A DNA stretch of 64,000 nucleotides from Jeotgalibacillus sp. S-D1. Lineage in GTDB: Bacteria > Bacillota > Bacilli > Bacillales > Jeotgalibacillaceae. Below the pieces are notes generated by a model, which worked only from the letters and a program-made list of their open reading frames with translations, made no database searches and was not told the origin of the DNA. Shown piece by piece: positions 1 to 6,827 of the stretch (position 1 is its first letter; every line of letters starts with the position of its first letter). Location: assembly GCF_004358665.1 (NCBI RefSeq), contig NZ_SMZR01000004.1, positions 1 through 64,000 on the forward strand. Direction: 5' to 3'. The translations under genes and the position numbers were made by a program.

Positions 1-3
1 GTG

Positions 4-108
4 AATCCGCGGGTGCAGGCTCTGGATCGAAGGGTATTGGTGTTCAATCCGCGGGTATAGCTGCCGAATCGAAAGGTGGATGCCTCTAATCCGCGCTTCA
101 TGACAAAT
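4..108. repeat. 21-bp-period intergenic array A (AATCCGCG / ATCGAAGG cores)
   Basis: Five units begin at 4, 25, 46, 67 and 88, so every step is exactly 21 bp. Units 1, 3 and 5 carry AATCCGCG; units 2 and 4 carry RATCGAARGG in the same register, giving a 42-bp higher-order alternation. The remaining bases of each unit vary. The array may extend past the left window edge. It lies directly downstream of the terminator of the minus-strand NERD gene. No coding signal or ribosome binding site is associated. Five other arrays in the window share the period. Confidence 0.8.
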
Positions 109-122
109 TTTCTACTTCTTCC

Positions 123-153
123 GAAAAAAAACCATGTAAACATCTACATGGTT
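123..153 (-). terminator. Intrinsic terminator of the NERD-domain gene
   Basis: Read on the minus strand, AACCATGTA and TACATGGTT form a 9-bp stem with a 6-base loop, followed by a run of Ts. The upstream arm overlaps the stop codon at 152-154. Confidence 0.8.
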
Positions 154-1186
154 AATGAAATGGGCTGAGATATTTGCGTGATCTGCAGTTTCCCACAGTT
201 TTAAGATTCATTGAATGCAAATGGCGCCGCATGGTATCCGGTGAATCTACCCCTAAAAATTGTCTTGCCTCTTTGTTGGTTAGAGCGGGGGAAATAAAAC
301 GAAAATATGCTTCAATTGAGCGTTTATATGCATTGTTGTCTGTGCGTTTGCATAGGGTGCAGCGCCATCTCAACGAAAGCCACTTCATCGACAGCTGTTT
401 ACACTCGTTACACCAGACCCCGCTTGCCAAATCAGACTGAGACAAACCAAACCGTTTCATTACATCGTAAAATCTATCAGGAATCATATTATTTAAAAGG
501 GTTTGACTTAATTCCTGCAGATCACATTCCTTTAAATGGGATTTATTGTGCTCCCGTAATAAACTCCTAACACGAACGGTTAATTGTTCAAAACGGCAAA
601 TTTCAGGCGGCAGAAGGGGATGCGTCCCTTCTGCTTGAAGAAATACCTCGGGATGAGTGAACACGACCAGCTTATAAATGGGAAGTGTACAGCCGATCCC
701 AGTGAAGAGATACTCAAGACCTTCCTGCTGGCGTTCGACTTGAAGGACTGGATGGAGGAAACACTGGACTTTACCATCTTTTTCTCTGTACATTTGTCCG
801 CTTTCCTTATTTAATTTCAAATGACCTTTCATGTTTTTGGTTTCGATTATTAATGCAAAGAAAGGGGTTAGACAAAGATGATCAATCTGTATTGTTTCAC
901 CGGAGAAAGGAAATACAGCATTCTGGAAGATTAAAAAAGAATTTGAGGAAAAGTGTTGGATAGCATGGTCAACTCGCTGTTCACCAAAATTGCCTGAATG
1001 CAGTAGAGAAATTTCATCGAGTAGAGCAGAGGATATAGGATGGGATGGAGGTAGGTGGAGGTTTAACAGTTCATAACTTCTCAAGCGGATAGAAGGCTTT
1101 CTTTCCAGTACGATCAAACGCAGCAGCTCCTTTTTGTAAGTTCCTTTAAGAATAGCATAAACCGGATGCTTATAAAGGGATATCAT
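152..1186 (-). CDS. NERD domain (nuclease-related) protein with C-terminal zinc ribbon
   Basis: The 344-residue protein has a NERD domain at about residues 63-180. This fold is related to restriction-type nucleases and is presumed to act on DNA; its cellular role is not established. Visible motif residues are G68-E69, D102 in the IDH motif and E115-x-K117 (ETK), matching the expected metal-dependent nuclease core. Near residue 258 two CxxC pairs (CNEC and CTLC) suggest a zinc ribbon, followed by a basic helical tail. There is no signal peptide or membrane segment. The start is preceded by AGGA at 8 bases. It stands alone on its strand and ends in a clear terminator. Function beyond the family is inference. 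Confidence 0.85.
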   Translation of the reverse strand: MISLYKHPVYAILKGTYKKELLRLIVLERKPSIRLRSYELLNLHLPPSHPISSALLDEISLLHSGNFGEQRVDHAIQHFSSNSFLIFQNAVFPFSGETIQIDHLCLTPFFALIIETKNMKGHLKLNKESGQMYREKDGKVQCFLHPVLQVERQQEGLEYLFTGIGCTLPIYKLVVFTHPEVFLQAEGTHPLLPPEICRFEQLTVRVRSLLREHNKSHLKECDLQELSQTLLNNMIPDRFYDVMKRFGLSQSDLASGVWCNECKQLSMKWLSLRWRCTLCKRTDNNAYKRSIEAYFRFISPALTNKEARQFLGVDSPDTMRRHLHSMNLKTVGNCRSRKYLSPFH

Positions 1187-1319
1187 TCTTACATTCCTAT
1201 ATTATGATTCTCCAATCGCAAGAAACTTTTAACCCCTTGCAGACTAGCAAAATTAGGTGGTTAGTGGCAGTAAATGGTATAATAAGTAATAATAACGGAT
1301 TTTAAAAGGAGAGAAGGCC

Positions 1320-1610
1320 ATGAAAGCAGTTATATTTTATAGTTGTGGAGCAGCATGGGTCTCTGGCAAGCCGCACTGGGAACAGGAGCTTATAGCGCAC
1401 AGGAAGTATTTGGTGAAGGAAGCAGGAGACCGGTTAATTGCTGCAGGGCCTTTCATGGATCATACGGGAGGACTTGTAATTGTAGAGGTGGAAAAGCTTG
1501 AAGAAGCGATTAAAATTGCTGAGAGTGATCCTGCTGTTGCAGAACGAAAATTTAACTATGTTGTCAGGCCTTGGGAACCGCTTGAAGGAATATTTAATCC
1601 TCCTCTTTAA
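1320..1610 (+). CDS. YciI family protein
   Basis: The 96-residue cytosolic protein has the small ferredoxin-like fold of the YciI/YCII family, related to dye-decarboxylating and muconolactone isomerase-like proteins. The sequence shows HRKYL near residue 28, AGPFMDHTGGLVI at about 43-55 and the conserved acidic stretch ESDPAV near 68. Family members often carry a catalytic His-Asp pair, but their substrates are mostly unknown. AAAGGAG precedes the ATG. It is a monocistronic unit closed by a strong hairpin, and TATAAT at 1278-1283 is a possible -10 box. No particular substrate can be inferred. Confidence 0.85.
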   Translation: MKAVIFYSCGAAWVSGKPHWEQELIAHRKYLVKEAGDRLIAAGPFMDHTGGLVIVEVEKLEEAIKIAESDPAVAERKFNYVVRPWEPLEGIFNPPL

Positions 1611-1613
1611 TCG

Positions 1614-1650
1614 AAAAACCTTTCTTCAGAAGACTGAAGAAAGGTTTTTT
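1614..1650. terminator. Bidirectional terminator between convergent genes
   Basis: CCTTTCTTCA and TGAAGAAAGG pair across a short loop. The stem is flanked by an A run on the left and a T run on the right, so it can end both the YciI gene and the MpsC-family gene. Confidence 0.85.
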
Positions 1651-1671
1651 TAAGTGAAAGATTGCGTTGAA

Positions 1672-2385
1672 TTACTCATTTTTGTTTTTAGCTAAAATCA
1701 GCACCATATAGCCTTTATCATTTTGAAAATCCCAGTCAACAAAGACTTCATGAATATTCTGCTGAAGAATGGATTCTAAGTTGGATTGTTTAATTAGTCT
1801 GGTCTCAAGAGGTCTTTTGGCAAGCCTCAATTCTTCAATAAAGCCGTTTTTTATTAATTCTTTTTCTATTTCTACAAAAAGCCCTGACCTGGCAATTAAG
1901 ATACTGCGGTCATTAAGCCAGCTGACATTAATGTTTTCAGGCTTTTTTTGTGCTTTTTGGCTTGCATCAATCGCTTCTGATTTAAACGCTTCCATGTCTA
2001 TATTTTCCGGCCAGTCAAAATGTTCATCACCTTCTTCTTGCTCTAATAAAGCGATGAAAACTCCGGTTTTATTCTCAAGGTTCCAATCCGTGAATATTTG
2101 CTTCACATCGAGATTGGCAATCTTCCAAAGCTCAAGTTTGATTGCTTGTTTAAGGTCTTCCATTAGCAAGTCCCTGGTCTCAAGGACGCGCCTGGATTGT
2201 TTCTGTTTAACCAGAATTTTTTCTGTTGGGGCAAGAAAACCACGGACGTGAACAATGACATAGGGCTTTTTAATGGTTACATACACAGAAGTAGGACCTT
2301 TTCCGAAATGATCCCTTAGCAGTGAAGAGATATAGCTGCCAATTTTGCTTTGGACTGACTTTTCTTTTACAGGTTCATTTCCCAT
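1672..2385 (-). CDS. MpsC-family (DUF2294) protein, tandem two-domain form
   Basis: The 237-residue protein belongs to the DUF2294/MpsC family. The named member is the third component of the Staphylococcus Na+-translocating MpsABC system, and short versions occur beside ndhF-like genes in Bacillus. This one is double length and internally duplicated. Residues 10-115 and 125-235 repeat the same layout: PYVIVHVRGFLAPTEKIL versus RSILIARSGLFVEIEKEL, then RVLETRDLL versus RPLETRLIK, then IFTDWNLENKTG versus VFVDWDFQNDKG. No membrane segments are present and no mpsA/mpsB (ndhF/ybcC) neighbours are visible. GGGAGG lies 5 bases before the start. A paralogue sits at 40831-41529. The role in ion transport is inference from the family name. 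Confidence 0.8.
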   Translation of the reverse strand: MGNEPVKEKSVQSKIGSYISSLLRDHFGKGPTSVYVTIKKPYVIVHVRGFLAPTEKILVKQKQSRRVLETRDLLMEDLKQAIKLELWKIANLDVKQIFTDWNLENKTGVFIALLEQEEGDEHFDWPENIDMEAFKSEAIDASQKAQKKPENINVSWLNDRSILIARSGLFVEIEKELIKNGFIEELRLAKRPLETRLIKQSNLESILQQNIHEVFVDWDFQNDKGYMVLILAKNKNE

Positions 2386-2546
2386 ATTTACCTCCCTTCT
2401 TCAGCTTACGAGAGTATTAATCTTGCAGTCATTATAAATGATAGGTATATAAATTGCGAATATAAATAGAGTGAATTATCTGTATTATAATGTATTATTT
2501 TGATGATTACTGACAACCTAAAAAATGGAATGTTTTACGGTGATGC

Positions 2547-2575
2547 TTTACTATTCTACCGATAGCGCTTATAAT
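2547..2575 (+). promoter_or_regulatory. SigA-type promoter overlapped by a cre-like sequence
   Basis: TTTACT at 2547-2552 and TATAAT at 2570-2575 are separated by 17 bp. GATAGCGCTTATAA, overlapping the -10 box, resembles a catabolite-responsive element on the opposite strand with two mismatches to the usual consensus. CcpA control is therefore only a possibility. Confidence 0.55.
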
Positions 2576-2581
2576 GAAGTT

Positions 2582-2736
2582 ACTTGGAAAACGATAGTGT
2601 TTCCACTTTCAGCAAGATGATTAGAAGCGCGTATAAAGTAAAATTAAATATATTTGGTACAATGTTACGGACAATAGAACTGTTAACAAAGCCGAAAAGA
2701 CTCACATACCCTGTGGTTCTTTTCGGCTTTTTTTAG
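2582..2736 (+). ncRNA. Candidate small RNA or long 5' leader ending in an intrinsic terminator
   Basis: Downstream of the promoter at 2547-2575 there is no plausible open frame before a strong terminator at 2690-2736. That terminator has AAGCCGAAAAGA pairing with TCTTTTCGGCTT, followed by seven Ts. The predicted transcript is about 155 nt. A second hairpin is visible near its 5' end (TGGAAA pairing with TTTCCA around the GATAGT loop). It could be a stand-alone sRNA or an attenuator for the small gene at 2757. I do not recognise a known RNA family. Confidence 0.4.
2690..2736 (+). terminator. Intrinsic terminator upstream of the 2757 gene
   Basis: A 12-bp stem (AAGCCGAAAAGA with TCTTTTCGGCTT) has an inner CACA/TGTG stem and is followed by TTTTTTT. 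It lies only about 20 bp before the next ribosome binding site, so it can end or attenuate transcription ahead of that gene. Confidence 0.8.
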
Positions 2737-2756
2737 TTTGAAAGGAAGGCATCAGA

Positions 2757-2951
2757 ATGAAATACTTTATTGATCACGAGAAGAAAAAAGTTCACCATAG
2801 TCAGCATGCAGGGGATCAATGTGAATTTTCAAATACTGCAATAGAAAATAGAGAATTTACGACAAATATAACGTATGTTGAACGGTTAATCCTTCAAGAG
2901 AATTATGCTAAATGCTCATACTGCCGGGAGGTATTGATATCATTAAATTAA
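2757..2951 (+). CDS. Small hypothetical protein with CxxC
   Basis: The 64-residue soluble protein is not recognised. It is rich in charged residues and histidine near the N terminus (HEKKKVHHSQHAGDQC) and ends with CSYCREVLISLN. Together with the earlier Cys and His residues this could hold a metal. GAAAGGAAGG precedes the ATG at suitable spacing. It follows a terminator directly and precedes another small unknown gene on the same strand. Confidence 0.6.
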   Translation: MKYFIDHEKKKVHHSQHAGDQCEFSNTAIENREFTTNITYVERLILQENYAKCSYCREVLISLN

Positions 2952-3022
2952 TAGACCGTCAGTAAAAGAGGGGCTAAACAAGTTCTTTTAACAGACATTC
3001 AATCAGATAAGGGGGAATGGCG

Positions 3023-3382
3023 ATGCGGAAAAGTTTATTAAACACTGATAGCATTCAGTACTTTTTTACAAGGGTAAAAAATTCATATGAGGAAAATGGC
3101 TGTATTTTTGTTTCATTTTTTGCCCGGCTTACGAAAGAGCATCGTCATACAAAAAATTCAACCATATCCTTTAAAACTGAAAGGGTATGGGTTGATATTG
3201 ATGAGTGTAAAGAGAGTCATGCTTCTCAAAAAATGAAGGCGCTGCCAGAAGGTGTTTCTACATATCTGATCACAGAAGAAGTATTTAAAGAGCTGGTTAA
3301 ATTATCAAATGATTGCCCGCAAGAGCTATATCAGATTACACCTATTTGTTCAATTAATCGAGTTAAGAAATTTAGCGTTTAA
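3023..3382 (+). CDS. Hypothetical protein, 119 aa
   Basis: No family is recognised. The protein is soluble and mixed in charge (MRKSLLNTDS at the start, basic end RVKKFSV), with no signal peptide. An in-frame ATG at 3017 lies only one base after GGGGG at 3011-3015. The ATG at 3023 has seven bases of spacing and is taken as the start. It follows the 64-residue gene by about 70 bp and may be co-transcribed with it. Confidence 0.6.
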   Translation: MRKSLLNTDSIQYFFTRVKNSYEENGCIFVSFFARLTKEHRHTKNSTISFKTERVWVDIDECKESHASQKMKALPEGVSTYLITEEVFKELVKLSNDCPQELYQITPICSINRVKKFSV

Positions 3383-3460
3383 CCTCCAGAGGACGATTTG
3401 TCCATTACCTCATCAGTTTCTAACTTCAGCTTACAACCTCAAAACATATCTCATTTCTGA

Positions 3461-3500
3461 AAAAAAGCCAGCTCCTTTATGGAAGCTGACTTTTCCGATT
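3461..3500 (-). terminator. Terminator of the M28 aminopeptidase gene
   Basis: On the minus strand GTCAGCTTCC and GGAGCTGGC form a stem closed by TTTAT-type loop bases, followed by a run of Ts. Confidence 0.75.
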
Positions 3501-3501
3501 G

Positions 3502-4884
3502 TTATTTTATTGCTTCATTAAAAATCATCTCATGTGTCGCCTTCACCTTAGGACCTTTTTTAGGCTTTGGCCCTTTGTTGTCAAATCTTGCCCGGTCATA
3601 CACAGCAGCTCCAACAATTTCACCAACATCTTGAAGCTTTTCCTTGCTGATTTTATCGATTGTATCTTCTGGTGTATGGTACCAAGGCTCAGACGGGCTG
3701 TGGATAAATAATGCTGCAGGAATCCCGACAGCTGCAAAAGGGACATGGTCGCTGCTGCCGCCCTGTCCATACGGAGTGGCTGTGCCGTTCAACTTTTTAC
3801 TTGAATTTTGGGCAAGCTCCGTAACCAGGTTCGGCTGCCCATTGACTGTACGCATGATCAGATCACCTGCATCCTTGCTTCCAACCATATCAAGATTAAA
3901 GTTTGCAATGGTGCTGCTGATTTCATCGTCAGATAATGTGGAAACGTAGTGATAGGAACCGATCAGTCCCACTTCTTCCGCACCGAAAGTGGCGAAGCGG
4001 ATTTCCGTGTCAGTAGGTACGTTTTTCAAAACGCGTGCAAGCTCGAGGGTCATGGCAGTTCCAGATGCATCATCATTTGCTCCAGGAGCACCCGCTACAG
4101 AGTCATAGTGAGATCCGATGACAATAATGTCACCAGTATCCTTCTTTTTATTTGTCGGCTTTTTAGTAGCAATCACGTTTTGGGATGTTCTGTCACCAGC
4201 TTCTGCTCCTTCAACGTTAAGTGTGGCTGAGTTTCCTGCAGAGGCCTTTAATGCTTCGCCTTCAGCTTTTGTTAAGGCAACTGCCGGCACATAATCATCA
4301 TTGTGTTCTCCGAGCGTACCGTTTAATGCACCGGCTGCATTATTATAAATAATTACACCTTCAGCACCTTTTTCCGCGGCATTTAACACTTTTTCTCCAA
4401 AGCTGATTTCACCGCGTTGGATCAGCGCAATTTTCCCGGTAAGATCAACATCTTCAAGCTGAACCTTCGTACTCAGCCCGGCATCTGCAAGTTCTCCAGT
4501 TACATTTCCGTTTACGGAATATGTAAATGATGTCGGCGCAAGCTCGTCTGTGTAACCGTCCACGTTAAGTTCAATGCTGGTTGGAGGAGTATAGCCGTAA
4601 AAAGTAAAAGGCTGAATGTCAACGTCATAACCATAGGATTCAAATTGTTTTTTAATAAATTGAGACGCCAGTTTTTCAGCTTCCGTGCCTGCGACTCGAG
4701 GCTGTTTGGCAAGAAGTTCAATGTTGTTGTAGATTTTGTCGGCATCAATTTTATTGACGACTTTTTGATCAAAATGCCCTTGATTAAAATGGACCTCAGG
4801 GACGTGTACAGCTGTTGCAGGGGAACCAACCACCCCTAATGACAATGATGCTGCTAGTGCTAATGATACGACCGTTTTCTTCAA
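3502..4884 (-). CDS. ywaD: Secreted M28 family zinc aminopeptidase with PA domain
   Basis: The 460-residue exported protein resembles YwaD-type aminopeptidases, which release N-terminal residues from peptides outside the cell. A signal peptide is seen at residues 1-25 (LALAASLSLGVVGSPATA). A PA (protease-associated) domain spans about 120-235. The M28 catalytic domain follows: H259 and D261 (GSHYDS), D271/D272 (GANDDASG), E303-E304 (GAEEVG), D332 (NLDMVGS) and H403 (YHTPEDT) match the two-zinc ligand set. A basic tail (KPKKGPKVKATH) ends the protein. GGAGG is placed before ATG. It is a monocistronic gene. The ywaD symbol is by resemblance; the exact peptide specificity is unknown. Confidence 0.88.
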   Translation of the reverse strand: MKKTVVSLALAASLSLGVVGSPATAVHVPEVHFNQGHFDQKVVNKIDADKIYNNIELLAKQPRVAGTEAEKLASQFIKKQFESYGYDVDIQPFTFYGYTPPTSIELNVDGYTDELAPTSFTYSVNGNVTGELADAGLSTKVQLEDVDLTGKIALIQRGEISFGEKVLNAAEKGAEGVIIYNNAAGALNGTLGEHNDDYVPAVALTKAEGEALKASAGNSATLNVEGAEAGDRTSQNVIATKKPTNKKKDTGDIIVIGSHYDSVAGAPGANDDASGTAMTLELARVLKNVPTDTEIRFATFGAEEVGLIGSYHYVSTLSDDEISSTIANFNLDMVGSKDAGDLIMRTVNGQPNLVTELAQNSSKKLNGTATPYGQGGSSDHVPFAAVGIPAALFIHSPSEPWYHTPEDTIDKISKEKLQDVGEIVGAAVYDRARFDNKGPKPKKGPKVKATHEMIFNEAIK

Positions 4885-5120
4885 AAAATCCCTCCTGAAT
4901 AGAATAATAGTCTGACTATATTGAATACTACATTATTTTTTAAATGGAAATAAGTAACTTAATAACCAATTAAGTAGTAAATTAAGACTAATTGTCAGAT
5001 TTTGCATTCTATCAGATGGGATAAAATGAATTTTGGACCTCTTCTCTTTCAGTAAAATGTCATCCGCACCCTTCCCGTCTTTTTTAATATAGTAGTAAGA
5101 ACGGAGAAAGGATGATTACG

Positions 5121-5315
5121 GTGAGTTTCCATGAACGGGATATTGTGAACGATGTCATTGGATTTTTGGATATTTTTGTGATTCTTCTGCTCGAGGAGGA
5201 CCCGATACTCTCCCTTGTTTTAGTGGCTTTGCTTAAGACTGTGACAGAAGATAAGCTTATTAGAATCTCGTTTATACTTCTGATTATTTTTTTAGGTGTT
5301 TCTGATATTGATTAA
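5121..5315 (+). CDS. Small hydrophobic hypothetical protein
   Basis: About 64 residues are encoded, with a hydrophobic segment DVIGFLDIFVILLLEEDPILSLVLVALL and a second one FILLIIFLGV near the C terminus, so it may be a membrane peptide. An ATG at 5112 would overlap its own GGAGAAAGG site. The GTG at 5121 has about seven bases of spacing and is preferred. It ends nine bases before the stop of the convergent kinase gene. No family was recognised, and the reading frame itself is only moderately supported. Confidence 0.45.
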   Translation: MSFHERDIVNDVIGFLDIFVILLLEEDPILSLVLVALLKTVTEDKLIRISFILLIIFLGVSDID

Positions 5316-5324
5316 ACGGAAAGC

Positions 5325-6563
5325 TTAAACAGGCAGCGTAATCAGAAAAGTCGTGCCCGCATCTTTTTCACTTTTTACCTTAATCGTGCCTCCAACTTTG
5401 TCAATCACGCTGTAAATCATGACCATCCCAAGACCTGTGCCTTCTTTTTTTGTTGAATAGTAGGGCTGTCCGAGCAGAGAGCACTCTTCTGTTGTCATGC
5501 CAATCCCTGTATCAGTGATGGAAATCAAAATAGATCCATTGTTTTCATAAACATCAATGGAAAGAATACCGCCTGTTTCCTTCATTGCTTCAATTCCATT
5601 TTTGTATAAATTGATGAGGCACTGCTGCATTTGATTTTGGTCAAACCGCATAAGTAATGTGTTGGAGAAGCTGAATTTCAGGTCTACCAAATGTAAATGG
5701 GCGTAGGGAATCATAATATTATTTACATACTCGATTTCTTTTTTGAAATTGGAATACACCATATTCTCTGCTTGCGGCTTGGCAAATGACAGGAAATCAC
5801 TGATGATTTTCTCTGCCCTTTTTATTTCCTGCAGTGAAATAGCAAGATATTTCTTTTCTTCTTGATGGATTTTGCTTGATTCCATTAATAATTGAAGAAA
5901 ACCATTGGCAGCTGTTAGCGGGTTTCTAATTTCGTGAGAGACGCTTGCAGATAATTCACTGATGACATTAAGCCTTTCAGATTGTAAATATCGCTCGCGG
6001 TTTTGATAATTTGCTCTAATTTTTTCAATTAAAATAACGATAATCATTACACCGATCACGTGAATGGGCAGGACATTAGCTGCAATAATCCAATATTCCT
6101 TATTCAGCACCGGAAAAAAGGAGGTTAATGTAACAAGATAAAATAACATCGTCAGGAACGAAAACAGACCAGCCCATAAAACTCGATTACGGGTCTTTAG
6201 CTTTATAAACTTCTTTTTCCACAACGGAATAAAAAGGAGTATAACCGTTGAAAAAAAGAAAGATTGATATACCCCTTCACCGCCAATGATAAAACGGTAG
6301 ACATTTAATACGAGATAGAGGGGAATGGCCCCTTTGAATCCTAAAAACAGAGACGCAACAATAAACGGTATATAGCGCAGGTCATAGATAAAACCTAAAT
6401 CCAATCGTATTGGAAAAGTCATCGTGAGGATTAATGGAAAGGATGCAAGAAGAACGATGATGGTATTGTTCAGATATAGTGTTATGCGATTTTCGAAAAA
6501 AATCAGGTAAATCAGCACAGGGAAGAGGATAAAAAGAAAATTAATCAGAAGAGTTTCGGTCAA
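5325..6563 (-). CDS. Membrane sensor histidine kinase, KinB-like
   Basis: About 412 residues. The N-terminal half contains five to six hydrophobic segments (LLINFLFILFPVLIYLIFF onward), as in 5TM-5TMR_LYT/KinB-type sensors. A HisKA domain follows with the H-box SHEIRNPLTAANGFL, then an ATPase domain with N-box NLYKNGIEAM, G1 DTGIGM and G2 GTGLGM. In Bacillus such kinases feed the sporulation phosphorelay or respond to envelope signals; no partner regulator is adjacent, consistent with an orphan kinase. An ATG at 6635 has no ribosome binding site and would add an unmatched 24-residue tail. The TTG at 6563 follows AAAGGACG at about eight bases and starts the typical LTETLLINFLF sequence. Confidence 0.85.
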   Translation of the reverse strand: MTETLLINFLFILFPVLIYLIFFENRITLYLNNTIIVLLASFPLILTMTFPIRLDLGFIYDLRYIPFIVASLFLGFKGAIPLYLVLNVYRFIIGGEGVYQSFFFSTVILLFIPLWKKKFIKLKTRNRVLWAGLFSFLTMLFYLVTLTSFFPVLNKEYWIIAANVLPIHVIGVMIIVILIEKIRANYQNRERYLQSERLNVISELSASVSHEIRNPLTAANGFLQLLMESSKIHQEEKKYLAISLQEIKRAEKIISDFLSFAKPQAENMVYSNFKKEIEYVNNIMIPYAHLHLVDLKFSFSNTLLMRFDQNQMQQCLINLYKNGIEAMKETGGILSIDVYENNGSILISITDTGIGMTTEECSLLGQPYYSTKKEGTGLGMVMIYSVIDKVGGTIKVKSEKDAGTTFLITLPV

Positions 6564-6827
6564 AACAGGACGTCCTTTCGTATAGTTGCTGTCATTCTTC
6601 CAATCCAGCAACATAGCATCTGCTAATAATACCATAAATGAAACAAATTGGCTTCGCTGACAGCGAATATAAGTATGCTGACAGGATTAAATCTGCTTTT
6701 AAATTGCCGATATTAATTGCTATAAATATCCAAATATCTTAATTTCTTTTGTTCTATTCCTACTTCGGCTATAATAAGTGTTTAAGATTTCTGTTGTCTG
6801 AATTTTTGGAATTAGGAGGAAAAAGAT

